Assembly (NCBI RefSeq): GCF_014901205.1
Contig: NZ_JACNMU010000011.1
Span: 19,637 to 83,636, forward strand
Source: Meridianimarinicoccus sp. MJW13
GTDB lineage: Bacteria; Pseudomonadota; Alphaproteobacteria; Rhodobacterales; Rhodobacteraceae
Length of the DNA stretch: 64,000 nt
Direction of reading: 5' to 3'
The position numbers and the translations under genes are program-made. This document shows positions 27,701 through 35,152 of the stretch, one piece after another (the stretch's first letter is position 1; the number at the start of each line of letters is the position of its first letter). Below the pieces are notes generated by a model, which had not been told where the DNA came from, ran no database searches, and saw nothing but the letters and a program-made list of their open reading frames with translations.

Positions 27701-28113
27701 ATGACGATGGTCTCGAGCTGCGCCTCGGAGAGATCTCCCTCCTCGATCAACCGTGCGGGCAGGCGCAAGTCATCACTGCCCGTGTTTGAGGGCACCGGCG
27801 GCGCGACCGATGCCATGGCGATGCTTTCGACCAGCGGCGTGGGATGTTCCAGCGCACCCGCGATCTCGATCCGCTGCGGACGGTAGCGCGCATAGATTTC
27901 CGAGATGGGCGTGTTGTCGCGCGGGGTCTCAAAGCTTGTGAAGCTGAGCGGACGGACGGCATTGGCCCGGGGTTTGAAGGCGGCGACAGGCGCAGCGGCG
28001 GTCTTGCGCGGGGCAGATGATGGAACGGTCGGCCGAGCATGAGGGATCGCTTCAGTACGTTGGGCGGGGCGCATCTCGGGCCGGGTTGCGGCCACGGCGT
28101 CGACATATGCCAA
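24754..28113 (-). CDS. strawberry-notch-like helicase/NTPase (C-terminal part of a split gene)
   Basis: 1119 residues if translation starts at the TTG at 28113. It has the SNO-type SF2 helicase core: GYFLGDGTGCGKGRECAGLI (Walker A), VLAFDEAHAMQN (Walker B), FYISATGATSV and a C-terminal lobe with GLGRTHRSAQVSAPF. The frame is the same as that of the upstream methylase gene, and only one TAG (28129-28131) separates them. In related plasmids I expect one protein of about 1400 residues with methylase and helicase joined. So this is either a nonsense-split gene or one restarted or read through. Confidence 0.88.
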   Translation of the reverse strand: MAYVDAVAATRPEMRPAQRTEAIPHARPTVPSSAPRKTAAAPVAAFKPRANAVRPLSFTSFETPRDNTPISEIYARYRPQRIEIAGALEHPTPLVESIAMASVAPPVPSNTGSDDLRLPARLIEEGDLSEAQLETIVMAHDAHGRDLPGRMRLDDDQTKLTRADDDPKARAYRLGYFLGDGTGCGKGRECAGLILVNWLAGRRKAIWVSKSATLIEDATRDWTDLGGSPADIQPLSKWKPDQPIPMGDGILFVTYATLRSAGKCGTTRLSQILDWMGGDFEGVLAFDEAHAMQNAAGSEQGRGVKPSQQGLAGLRLQLAAPRARVFYISATGATSVHNLAYAARLGLWGQGPEYPFPSRESFVSAMEAGGVAAMEVVARDLKTLGLYTARALSFDGVEYDVLEHALTPAQIEIYDAYAGAFRTIHHNLEAALTATGVNDASGETNASAARASAKSRFESTKQRFFNHLLMGMKAPTIIRAIEEDLAAGKACVIQVVSTGESLLKRRLETMDPEDELVEGALTPRDYVLGYLEQAFPIHAQKLVEIDGNMVTEPLRDETGALVVSREALSLRDAAMMELMTLAPIPSALDQILWAFGDEAVAEVTGRSIRPLKAEDGHLFIEKRAASSNSSETQAFMDGDKNILIFSDAGGTGRSYHAAQTAKNQKRRRHYLLEPGWRADAAIQGLGRTHRSAQVSAPFFRVCTSDVHGEKRFTSTIAKRLDQLGALTKGQRETGSQGMFREEDNLESPIARAALRGYFADLAAGRAEAMSYESFTDWTALRLIDKDGVLLEELPPIQRFLNRVLALPIHMQNALFAEFMRRIADQTERARAAGTLDLGVETLRGERIEQVSTEDLWTCPKSGAVTRIIGLEVTDPVHVLSADDALSRNPDKLPMVNRASGRAALISARPMQMYDEDIVTLMRKTVRPNGSSYLEETRFASSAWEEIGRPEFAGLWDAEAASLPKTTTTKLYLLTGLLLPIWKDIPTTNERIYRGTPDGATAMIGRTLSEEGAAALRARFLVSDPQTPQEMLTAALGTTAPVDLGRGLTLTRRRVAGEMRLELSGADRGMIEGLKALGCFTEIIAFQLRVFLPHGDGIETGSILARIVGQRPAITADQAA

Positions 28114-28128
28114 GGCCTCATCCAGATC

Positions 28129-29016
28129 CTACACACTGGCCCGGATGAACGTACCATCCTCCTGCACCTTGTCGAAGACCATGAGCTGGGTTTCGACCGA
28201 GGTGCCGAGCTTGCGGTAGACCTGCCCCGGCATCGTCAACGCCAATCGCGGCGTCAGGAGACCGCAGGCGCGTGACCAATGCGCAGCATCGCGTTCTGGC
28301 GTGAACCCCTGCGGCATGATCGCCACCATCCGCCCACCGGGTGCCAGGCGCTTCGCAGCCGCAATGAGATGCTTGGCGGCGATGTGCTTGTCTCGCGAGC
28401 GATCAACCGAGGAAGCGAAGGGCGGATTCATCACCACGACGTCGGGCAGAACCGGCGTCTGCAGCAGATCGTCGATATGCTCACCGTCATGGCCCGTCAC
28501 ATCGCCGCCAAAGACCGCGCGCAAAAGGCGCTGGCGAAAGGGGTCGATCTCGTTGAGCAAAAGCGTGGCACCGTCCCGGGCGGCGAAAGTAACGAGAGCG
28601 CCGGTGCCAGCCGACGGCTCCAGCACGGTCTCGCCCTTGCGGATCGCCGCCGCCCGCACGACCAGCGCCGCGAATGGCAGCGGCGTGGAAAACTGCTGCA
28701 GCCGGATCTGCTGCTCGGAGCGGCGGGTTTCCGTCAGGAGCCGCGAGGCAAGCAGCCTTGCAGCGGCGATGTCACCTGCCGCGCCGTCCCCACGCAGCAG
28801 CACCTGAACAGCCGCGGCCTGCATCAGGTCATATGCCATGCGCCAGTCCCAGGCACCGCCGGCATCGCTGCCATGAAACGTCTCGCGCATGATGCGCGCA
28901 AGCGCTGAGCTACGAAGGGGCTGGTAGTCGACCTCCGTGCCGATCTGCGCGAGGGCAGAGGCGAGGTTAGCGTCGGATTCAACAGGATTAGGGAGCGTTG
29001 AGCGGGGCTTGGACAT
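28129..29016 (-). CDS. class I SAM-dependent DNA methylase (N-terminal part of the split gene)
   Basis: 295 residues; AAAGGA lies 9 bases before the ATG. Motif I is VLEPSAGTGAL (131-141) and the catalytic motif IV is NPPF (197-200), so an adenine-N6 DNA methylase is likely. It ends in FIRASV followed by TAG. The next codons continue in frame into the helicase gene. Such methylase-helicase proteins ride on conjugative plasmids and may protect entering DNA from restriction. Confidence 0.85.
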   Translation of the reverse strand: MSKPRSTLPNPVESDANLASALAQIGTEVDYQPLRSSALARIMRETFHGSDAGGAWDWRMAYDLMQAAAVQVLLRGDGAAGDIAAARLLASRLLTETRRSEQQIRLQQFSTPLPFAALVVRAAAIRKGETVLEPSAGTGALVTFAARDGATLLLNEIDPFRQRLLRAVFGGDVTGHDGEHIDDLLQTPVLPDVVVMNPPFASSVDRSRDKHIAAKHLIAAAKRLAPGGRMVAIMPQGFTPERDAAHWSRACGLLTPRLALTMPGQVYRKLGTSVETQLMVFDKVQEDGTFIRASV

Positions 29017-29024
29017 GGGGGTTT

Positions 29025-29053
29025 CCTTTGGATCAGGGTCTGAGTTCCAAAGG
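29025..29053 (-). promoter_or_regulatory. hairpin that covers the methylase ribosome site
   Basis: In the leftward RNA, CCTTTGGA (29053-29046) can pair perfectly with TCCAAAGG (29032-29025). The AAAGG of the ribosome site is in the second arm, 8 bases before the ATG at 29016. The fold would hide the site until something opens it. Confidence 0.45.
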
Positions 29054-29055
29054 AC

Positions 29056-29093
29056 AAAAAGCCCGCTCTACACTTTGAAGGCGTAGAGCGGGC
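29056..29093 (-). terminator. Rho-independent terminator of the RelBE-type operon
   Basis: Perfect 11-bp stem GCCCGCTCTAC / GTAGAGCGGGC (29083-29093, 29061-29071), then TTTTTG. It lies 30 bp past the toxin stop and just before the methylase leader hairpin. Confidence 0.9.
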
Positions 29094-29122
29094 AATTTCT
29101 TAGCGGGGGGCCTGCACCCCGA

Positions 29123-29413
29123 TCATGGCCACTGCTGCGCAGCATGAAGAACGCGTAAAATGGTCACCATCTCGGGGCTTTCAGCATAAACCACGATGTA
29201 GTTCGGCCGAACAACCATCTCCCTAGTCCCGTCCACACGGCCCGCGCGGTACATCAGAGGGCGTTCAGGAAGGAGGGACGTCTTGTGTTCAATCTCGTCT
29301 TTGAGAACTTGGGCGGCATCCGGGTTGTCGTCAGAGATGTAGTCAATGATTGCCAGCAAGTCGGCGATGGCCGTCGCTTTCCATTCAAGATTTGGCAAGG
29401 CGCTTCCCGTCAA
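29123..29413 (-). CDS. ParE/RelE-type toxin
   Basis: 96 residues. It shows the RelE/ParE fold pattern: LEWKATAIADLLAIIDYISD, SLLPERPLMYRAGRVDGTRE and MVVRPNYIVVYAESPEMVTILRVLHAAQQWP. The mapped start is TTG at 29413; a second TTG (LPNLEW) at 29395 is possible. The gene overlaps the antitoxin by 29 bp. The target (gyrase or ribosome-bound mRNA) cannot be told from sequence alone. Confidence 0.88.
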   Translation of the reverse strand: MTGSALPNLEWKATAIADLLAIIDYISDDNPDAAQVLKDEIEHKTSLLPERPLMYRAGRVDGTREMVVRPNYIVVYAESPEMVTILRVLHAAQQWP

Positions 29414-29684
29414 TCAATGCCTGGGCGTCTTGCATCGCCTTGGCATGGGACGTTGTGGGCCTTGGATCGTCCAGCGCTTCCTGTACCTTCGCCCGGAACC
29501 AGGCGTCATAGGCATCCGGATCAGCAGTCAATCCGGCAGGCAATCCGCCTTCTGCGGCCACGCGGGTCAGAAGAATACGCACCGCGTCGGAGAGCGTCAG
29601 ACCGACGCCCGCAAGTGCGTCCGAAGCCTGTGCTTTCAGCTGATCGTCAACACGGACATGAAGCATGGATGTTTGGGCAGGCAT
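29385..29684 (-). CDS. RelB/DinJ-type antitoxin
   Basis: 99 residues; GGAGG precedes the ATG. The N-terminal ribbon-helix-helix is MLHVRVDDQLKAQASDALA ... LTLSDAVRILLTRVA, typical of RelB/DinJ. It should neutralise the overlapping toxin and repress the operon via the palindrome just upstream. Confidence 0.88.
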   Translation of the reverse strand: MPAQTSMLHVRVDDQLKAQASDALAGVGLTLSDAVRILLTRVAAEGGLPAGLTADPDAYDAWFRAKVQEALDDPRPTTSHAKAMQDAQALIDGKRLAKS

Positions 29685-29712
29685 GGATGGTCCTCCAGTT
29701 GATGGGAGTGGT

Positions 29713-29730
29713 GTATCTCATTTGAGATAC
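29713..29730. promoter_or_regulatory. perfect palindrome operator upstream of the antitoxin
   Basis: GTATCTCATTTGAGATAC, 8-bp arms around TT, 29 bp before the antitoxin ATG. Position and symmetry fit the autoregulatory site of a ribbon-helix-helix antitoxin. Confidence 0.7.
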
Positions 29731-29788
29731 GGTTTCAAGTCGGCAGTATGTGAGCGCGTGGTCCCGTGGTGTTGTCTCAGCGGGAAAC

Positions 29789-30445
29789 TCAGCCTCGCTG
29801 CCCCGCGAGATACTCCGCCAGCACAGGACTGGCCTCGCCTTTTGCGGAGCTGAGCAGCTCCGAGCCCGCAAGCGAGGCCTTCGACAGGCGTACGAGCCCA
29901 CCGGTTTCCTCGATGCGGTAGCAGCGGCGTTTTTGCCGCCCGCGTCTGTAGTGCGTCGCGGTGACGATCTGGCAGGTGCTGCCATCGGTGAGCGTCACAG
30001 GTGCTGCAAGCTTGATCTTGTCGCCTTCGGCATAGTCCGGGATCGCAGCCCAGTCCCGGCAACGCTGGCGCCAGTCCTGGGCGTAGCTGTCCGGGTCTTT
30101 CAGGTCGGAGAGGAGCGCGATCAGCCCAAGGGGAGCACGAGACTCGTTCGGGCCAGCGCTTTCCTCCATGTCCTTGTAGCCCCAGCAGCCGTCATCGTAT
30201 CGGGTGAGGAAGACAGCCCCGAAAGTGATGGAGCCATCCGCATCGGTCACATAGGTCGTGTCCTCGACCGGCGAGCCATCGATACTTGTGACCCTTGCCG
30301 CCGCATACCAGGTGGAGCCCACCTTGCAGGCCTTGATCAGTTCGGTTTTACGCGTGTCGCCATGAGAGGTGCAGAGCCGGGCAATCTCCGCTTTCTCATC
30401 CGCGTAGGTCTGGACGCGGCGATCGGTGTAGAAGAGCCATCCCAT
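29789..30445 (-). CDS. DUF6927-type plasmid protein
   Basis: 218 residues, starting MGWLFYTDRRVQTYADEKAE. The ATG overlaps the stop of the upstream gene as TGATG, so they are coupled. A beta-rich first half (STWYAAARVTSIDG ... ITFGAVFLTRYDDGCWGYKDM) resembles DUF6927 proteins of Rhodobacterales and Sphingomonadales plasmids. Function unknown. Confidence 0.68.
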   Translation of the reverse strand: MGWLFYTDRRVQTYADEKAEIARLCTSHGDTRKTELIKACKVGSTWYAAARVTSIDGSPVEDTTYVTDADGSITFGAVFLTRYDDGCWGYKDMEESAGPNESRAPLGLIALLSDLKDPDSYAQDWRQRCRDWAAIPDYAEGDKIKLAAPVTLTDGSTCQIVTATHYRRGRQKRRCYRIEETGGLVRLSKASLAGSELLSSAKGEASPVLAEYLAGQRG

Positions 30446-31038
30446 CAGGCAGCCCTCCGGTCATCGAGTTCCATCAGGGCATCAAGCGGCACGCGGTAGG
30501 GCTGCATGGCGTCGAAATCCTCGCAATTGCCGCAGTTCTGCACGATCGCGAAGGTATCGCAGGCATCCTTGAGGATGACCCGGAACGTGCCGCCAAGACC
30601 GGAGGGAACGTCGTATGTCCCGCCGATGAGATAATCCGAGGCCCGGCGCACGAAGACGCGGATGCTGTTGCCATCGGTGGCGAGCCGGATGGCCCCTCGC
30701 CCCCGGTCGATGAGCACCTGCACATCGTCGAGGATGTCGGTGTAGAACTGGCCGGTCAGATCACGAAACGCCACGCGGCGCTGCGCCATCCAGTCGATGT
30801 CCCGAAACGGGTTCATGCCGTCGGCGAAAGCAAAGGACGGATCGGCTTGCTCGGTCGTGACGATGCGGGTGGTCGTGCCATCGATGCCGTTCGAGCGCAA
30901 ATGCACGCCATTGCCGACGATGAGGATCAGGGCGGGCCTGTCCACAGGTCCGTTCCAGTTGGGCAGGAAGGTCTTGCAGGCGCGCGCATGGGCGATCTGC
31001 GCCGCGACAGCAGACGCGGAGAACTTGAGAATAGCCAT
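30445..31038 (-). CDS. plasmid hypothetical protein, DUF3085-like
   Basis: 197 residues (MAILKFSASAVAAQIAHARA). Middle section PALILIVGNGVHLRSNG recalls DUF3085 proteins, and a Cys-x-x-Cys (NCGNCED) lies near the C-terminus. It is coupled to the DUF6927-type gene by a one-base overlap. The assignment to DUF3085 is tentative; no function is known. Confidence 0.6.
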   Translation of the reverse strand: MAILKFSASAVAAQIAHARACKTFLPNWNGPVDRPALILIVGNGVHLRSNGIDGTTTRIVTTEQADPSFAFADGMNPFRDIDWMAQRRVAFRDLTGQFYTDILDDVQVLIDRGRGAIRLATDGNSIRVFVRRASDYLIGGTYDVPSGLGGTFRVILKDACDTFAIVQNCGNCEDFDAMQPYRVPLDALMELDDRRAA

Positions 31039-31069
31039 GGAGATGTCTTTCGGTTGAGTGTGGGAAGGA

Positions 31070-31103
31070 CGACCCGCGCGGGCGAAATGCTTCGCGCGGG
31101 TCG
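31070..31103 (-). terminator. strong hairpin after the ParB-like gene
   Basis: Perfect 11-bp arms CGACCCGCGCG / CGCGCGGGTCG (31070-31080, 31093-31103) with a 12-base loop, 10 bp past the ParB-like stop. There is no U-run after it. Confidence 0.5.
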
Positions 31104-31112
31104 CGTAAGGCC

Positions 31113-33089
31113 TCAGGCCGCTTGCCCGACCTCGCTGTCAGGCTCCCAGGAGTCCGCAGCGGGCTCCGCCTCATCACAGGCGACACCGGCGGTCTGCATC
31201 ATCGGCGGGCACCAGGCCGCCACGGCAGCGCGCTGCGCATCGGTGAGCGTGGCGAAGGGCTCGGCAAAGAGCTTGTCGCAGAAGGCGACGATCTCCTTCT
31301 TGCTCGACGAGGCCAGCGTCACCGCCTCCTGGGCGAGACCCAGATCCTCGCCGAGGATCTTGAGAAGCCAAGCCTTCTTGAAACGGTTGAATAGCGCCGC
31401 GTTCGGCGTCCAGTGGACGCGAATGTCGGGCATGATCTCGATCTCGAAGTCATGCATCAGGCTGTCGCGCTGCCGATCCCGGGCAAAGCAGGACTGCGTG
31501 GTGCTGGCCGTCGCATAGGCGACGAGTTTGGCCTTCTCGCCTTCCTCGAGTGCGCGAAACGCCGCGAACTGATCGGCGGGAGACCGGCTTTCATCAAGCC
31601 ACGAGAGGTCGAGCGCATTATGCGCCGCCGCCACCTGCTCGAGCGAGGTGTCGTCAATCTCGTCCATCTTCGCATGGCTGCGGTATTCCTTGCGGGCATC
31701 GATCTTGATCGCCTGCGTGACGCTCATGCCGCTGCCAAGGACGTCGCTGACCAGCTTGAAGAGGGTCAGATCGAGCGTGGCCTCGGGGTGCAAAGCCATC
31801 GCGGCGCCAAGGGCCATCGCACGTTCGGTCTTGAGATCCTCGGCCAGCGAGGCCGGATAGGCGATCTCGCCTGGGTCGGGCTCATCCTTACTGGTCTGGT
31901 TACCGGAAGGGCTCTGAGACGCCTCTTGCTTGTCCTCCGGGCGCACGAGGCCCACATGGAGCGTGACCTGACCGCCCGACCACGACGCAATCACACCGGC
32001 GCGGGCAAGGTCCTCGGCACCGTAGGCCTCCTGCAAATCGCGCGCTTCGTCTTCCAAAGCGTCCACACGTTCGTAGAGCGCCGTGTAGGCGTCGTCCTCG
32101 AGCCCCTCATCCTCCATCTCAAGCTGGAGTTGCTCGAGCGCGGCGGTGATCTCGTCGATGCGCTTCCGGGCAGCCTCATCCGGCTCGATTGGGCCGGGAT
32201 AGACGCGGCCATAGTCGGCCATGGTCGCGTAATCATACCGCACCATCGCATCTGCCCAGGCAAAGCCCAGTTTTGCGCGGGCCTCCTCAGCGGCAGCCCC
32301 GAGTTTCTCGCGCAGGATGGTCTCGACCAGCGCCGCATCCTCGAGCACGGAATGCTCTTCCAGAAGATCAGCCGCGATGGCCCCGCCGCGGGCCTCATAG
32401 TCCTCGCGCACGAAGGCCCCGATATCATCGCTGACCTGCACCCCGCGGGATTTGAGAGCCTGACGGACGGTATAGGCCTGCAGATAGCTGTCTTCCTTGG
32501 TCAGAGCCTCATAAACCTCGCGCTGAACCTCCTGGCTCGGATGCTCGGCAAAGGCCTTCATCGTGTCGAGCGTGATCGTCTTGGCCCGGGCCGCCGCGCG
32601 AATGTCGGGGTGGATCAGGCCATAGCGCAACCGGCCTTTCACGGCGGCGATCGTGGTGCCGAAGGTCCTGGCGATGGTCTCGGGCGTCTGGCCGTCGACC
32701 TCCATCATCCGGGCGAACGCCTCGAACTCGTCGATGGCATTCATCGGCGCCTGGGTGACGTTCTCGGCCAGCGACAATGCCGTGGTGACATCGCAATCCT
32801 CGGGCAGGAGGCGGCAATCTACCTTGGTCTTAGCGGTGAACGCCTTGGCGGCCTTATCTGCCGCCAGCTCCTTCAGGGCGGCATGGCGGCGACCGCCTGC
32901 GAGTACGGCATATTTGCCGTCGATCTTCTGAACCAGGAGCGGCTGGAGGAGACCCAGCACCGCGATGCTGGCTTTCAGATGTGCGATGTTCTCGGGGTCA
33001 TAGGTTTCCGGGGAGTTGCTGCGCACATTTGCGGGATGGGCGGCAAGGTCGCCGATGGCGACAGAAGCGGGTTTGAAACTTGTGGTCAT
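31113..33089 (-). CDS. ParB/Srx-domain plasmid protein (accessory, not RepB)
   Basis: 658 residues from the ATG at 33089 (MTTSFKPASVAIGDLAAHPA), with AAGGA 7 bases before it. The ParB/sulfiredoxin nuclease-like domain includes LKASIAVLGLLQPLLVQ and AVLAGGRRHAALKELA. An HTH follows (ETIARTFGTTIAAVKGRLR). The long acidic C-terminal half has no recognised fold. Proteins of this size sit beside strawberry-notch helicases on alphaproteobacterial plasmids. They are distinct from the partition protein, which here is RepB. Confidence 0.82.
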   Translation of the reverse strand: MTTSFKPASVAIGDLAAHPANVRSNSPETYDPENIAHLKASIAVLGLLQPLLVQKIDGKYAVLAGGRRHAALKELAADKAAKAFTAKTKVDCRLLPEDCDVTTALSLAENVTQAPMNAIDEFEAFARMMEVDGQTPETIARTFGTTIAAVKGRLRYGLIHPDIRAAARAKTITLDTMKAFAEHPSQEVQREVYEALTKEDSYLQAYTVRQALKSRGVQVSDDIGAFVREDYEARGGAIAADLLEEHSVLEDAALVETILREKLGAAAEEARAKLGFAWADAMVRYDYATMADYGRVYPGPIEPDEAARKRIDEITAALEQLQLEMEDEGLEDDAYTALYERVDALEDEARDLQEAYGAEDLARAGVIASWSGGQVTLHVGLVRPEDKQEASQSPSGNQTSKDEPDPGEIAYPASLAEDLKTERAMALGAAMALHPEATLDLTLFKLVSDVLGSGMSVTQAIKIDARKEYRSHAKMDEIDDTSLEQVAAAHNALDLSWLDESRSPADQFAAFRALEEGEKAKLVAYATASTTQSCFARDRQRDSLMHDFEIEIMPDIRVHWTPNAALFNRFKKAWLLKILGEDLGLAQEAVTLASSSKKEIVAFCDKLFAEPFATLTDAQRAAVAAWCPPMMQTAGVACDEAEPAADSWEPDSEVGQAA

Positions 33090-33139
33090 GGGATATCCTT
33101 CCAGGTGGGTGAGGTGTGGCCCGCGCGCGCGCGTAACCA

Positions 33140-33157
33140 ATCCCCGGCTTCGGGGAT
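33140..33157 (-). other. stem-loop in the leader of the ParB-like gene
   Basis: ATCCCCG and CGGGGAT (7-bp arms) close a four-base loop, about 50 bp before the ParB-like ATG. It may fold in the leader RNA or act as part of the upstream terminator. Confidence 0.35.
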
Positions 33158-33164
33158 CACCACG

Positions 33165-33204
33165 ACAAAAGGCCCACTCTCCCTTTAAAGGGCCAGCGGG
33201 CCTT
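33165..33204 (-). terminator. terminator after the DUF3768 gene
   Basis: Leftward stem AAGGCCCGCT / AGTGGGCCTT (33204-33195, 33178-33169; one mismatch) followed by TTTGTCG. The 3' part is very similar to the terminator at 29056. Confidence 0.7.
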
Positions 33205-33243
33205 CATTTGTTGGGGTGTTAGGGGGAGGAGTCCCCTGCCCTT

Positions 33244-33633
33244 CTACCAGTCGCGCGCCAGCATGATGGTCAGCACGCGCATGGTGGTGGCGGGATTGTC
33301 CGGGGTCTCAGCCCCGTAGCGGAAATCCGATTCTGCTTCATAGAGATCGATTTTCCAGAACACGGTTTGGCCACGGATCTCGACTGCCCCGAAATCGTGC
33401 CATCCCTCGGGATCATTCTCAGGCTCGAATGTATCGAACGCACCGGTGGCCTTCACCGCCTCGGCCATGAAGCCGTCACCAGCCTCCATAAGCGAGCGGG
33501 TGACATGCATGCGGCCCTGGATGGGCTGCGCGGGCGGCACCCCAAGGCATGCGAGCTTGCGAAACGCGTCGTTCTGCGCCGCGACCACACTCTGATCCGG
33601 ACGGTCTGGCTGGGGTTGAACGGTCATGGACAT
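33244..33633 (-). CDS. DUF3768 plasmid protein
   Basis: 129 residues (MSMTVQPQPDRPDQSVVAAQ). The stretch NDAFRKLACLGVPPAQPIQG, then GWHDFGAVEIRGQTVFWKIDLYE and MRVLTIMLARDW at the end, is characteristic of DUF3768. These small proteins belong to the plasmid block that carries ArdC and strawberry-notch genes. A hairpin covers its ribosome site. Confidence 0.82.
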   Translation of the reverse strand: MSMTVQPQPDRPDQSVVAAQNDAFRKLACLGVPPAQPIQGRMHVTRSLMEAGDGFMAEAVKATGAFDTFEPENDPEGWHDFGAVEIRGQTVFWKIDLYEAESDFRYGAETPDNPATTMRVLTIMLARDW

Positions 33634-33642
33634 GGGGATTTC

Positions 33643-33672
33643 CTTTGAGAAGTTGAAACACCCTTCTCAAAG
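33643..33672 (-). promoter_or_regulatory. hairpin that covers the DUF3768 ribosome site
   Basis: Perfect 10-bp arms CTTTGAGAAG and CTTCTCAAAG around a 10-base loop. In the leftward RNA the second arm ends in AAAG, which with the following GA forms the AAAGGA ribosome site before the ATG at 33633. Confidence 0.5.
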
Positions 33673-33702
33673 CCCACTTTTCCTTTTCCGACACACATCC
33701 CC

Positions 33703-34641
33703 TCAAGCGGCCTGGTCGACCTCCCCTGCCCCACCCGCCTCCGACCGTGCGATCAGGTAGTCACAAGCGCGCTGCGCATCGGCGGCGTGCTTGAAGATCG
33801 CGCCCTTGTCCGAGCGCAGAACGCGCAGCCAATTGTAGAGATACGCCGCGTTCATCTCGAGCGTATGCGCTGTGAAGCCGAGCGTCTGGCCAAGGAACAC
33901 CGAGGTCAGCTCGGCGACAATCTCTTCGCGGGCATATGCCGTGTTGCCGAAGCGCGAGAGGCCGTAGTCGCGGTTCAGCCGGTGCCGTGCCTTTGTGGCA
34001 TGGGCCAGTTCATGGGCCCAGACCCCGTAGAAATTCCGCGGGTTCTCGAACCGCGCAATCGACGGCATGAAGACCTTATCCACGGGCGGCAGGTAATAGG
34101 CTTCCGTCCCCGTGAAGACGGTCGTGATGTCGATGGCGTCGAAAAACACCTGCATATGCGGGATGGGCTCGGACGGCGGATGCTCGGGTGCTGGCTCCGG
34201 ATCGGGGAAGAAGCTCTGGGGCAAGCCCTCGATTTGGCAGGCATTGAAGACGCGGTAGGATTTCTGGAAGCGGAAGATCCGGGCCTCCTCGGAACGATCA
34301 TCGTTCTCCCTGTGCTGATCCTCATCGCCGGCGTCTTTCCGGCTTTGGCCGTAATAGACGACGACAGAGGACTTCTCACCCTTGCGCACCTTCGCGTCCA
34401 AGGCATTGGCCTGTGGAAGCGTCATCCAGAAGGGCGAGCTGTGGCCCGCCATCACGGTGCGCATGGTCAGCAGGAAGTTGTTCACGCCTTGGTAGGGTTC
34501 ACCGCACACGCGCAGGGGGCGCGCGCTCCCGCCTGCGGCCCAGGGCTTGCGCCACGGCAGGACGCCGCGCTCAATAATACGGATGATTTCGTTGGTGATG
34601 ACCTCGGAGGCATCGAATTTGGGCGTGCGGGATCGGGCCAT
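33703..34641 (-). CDS. ardC: ArdC-type anti-restriction protein
   Basis: 312 residues from the ATG at 34641 (MARSRTPKFDASEVITNEII), with AAGGAGG 6 bases upstream. The N-terminal single-strand DNA-binding domain includes LPWRKPW and GVNNFLLTM. The C-terminal zincin domain has HELAH (in GVWAHELAHATKARHRLNRD). ArdC-like proteins bind incoming single-stranded plasmid DNA and protect it from restriction. It lies in the likely leading region of the plasmid. Confidence 0.88.
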   Translation of the reverse strand: MARSRTPKFDASEVITNEIIRIIERGVLPWRKPWAAGGSARPLRVCGEPYQGVNNFLLTMRTVMAGHSSPFWMTLPQANALDAKVRKGEKSSVVVYYGQSRKDAGDEDQHRENDDRSEEARIFRFQKSYRVFNACQIEGLPQSFFPDPEPAPEHPPSEPIPHMQVFFDAIDITTVFTGTEAYYLPPVDKVFMPSIARFENPRNFYGVWAHELAHATKARHRLNRDYGLSRFGNTAYAREEIVAELTSVFLGQTLGFTAHTLEMNAAYLYNWLRVLRSDKGAIFKHAADAQRACDYLIARSEAGGAGEVDQAA

Positions 34642-34681
34642 GGCTGGCCTCCTTTCGAGTGTTGGTGAGAGGGAATGGTGA

Positions 34682-35152
34682 TCAGGTTGACTGGCGGGGG
34701 CGCGGATCGTTGGCGATCCTGGCACCGAGCTCTTCGACCATGTCGATGTAGCTGGTCAGCGAGACAGACCCGCCGGGACCCGAATGGTCAGGGTCGACCG
34801 ATCCGTCCCGCGTCACCCGCGGCAGGTTCGCGAAGGCGATGACGTCACTGATGGGTCGGATATCGATGAACGGGGTTCCTCGTGCGACCGCGAGGGCGGC
34901 CAAGGGAAAGCGCTCGATCGGCGCGAAGGTTGAAACGGTGGTCCAACCAAGATGGATGAATGTCCCGCCCTCTCCGCAGATCACATGCGCGTTTGGCAAT
35001 AAGGCCGCCTGCTTCAGATAGCCGAGATCACGCAGGACAGTCTCGCGCTCGAGCCGTTGTGCTTGCCCCGTCTGGCCGGTTCGGCGTAGTTCCTTGTGCC
35101 GCCACCACGAGGCAGCGACCGCGCGCAACACGCGCAAGACACCTGTTTGCAT
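34682..35152 (-). CDS. plasmid hypothetical protein
   Basis: 156 residues from the ATG at 35152 (MQTGVLRVLRAVAASWWRHK), chosen for AAGGG 8 bases upstream. Basic N-terminal helix, then a beta-rich part (NAHVICGEGGTFIHLGWTTV) and an acidic end. No family recognised. It lies 40 bp before ardC in the same direction and is probably cotranscribed. Confidence 0.6.
   Translation of the reverse strand: MQTGVLRVLRAVAASWWRHKELRRTGQTGQAQRLERETVLRDLGYLKQAALLPNAHVICGEGGTFIHLGWTTVSTFAPIERFPLAALAVARGTPFIDIRPISDVIAFANLPRVTRDGSVDPDHSGPGGSVSLTSYIDMVEELGARIANDPRPRQST

Noticed and set aside
31113..33089. The ParB-like protein as the plasmid partition protein
   Set aside because: It is 658 residues long, lacks an adjacent ParA and lies far from the parS-like sites. 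RepB at 38181-39197 fills that role.
31413..33188. 591-codon plus-strand frame opposite the ParB-like gene
   Set aside because: The minus strand has ParB motifs and a ribosome site; the plus frame has neither.
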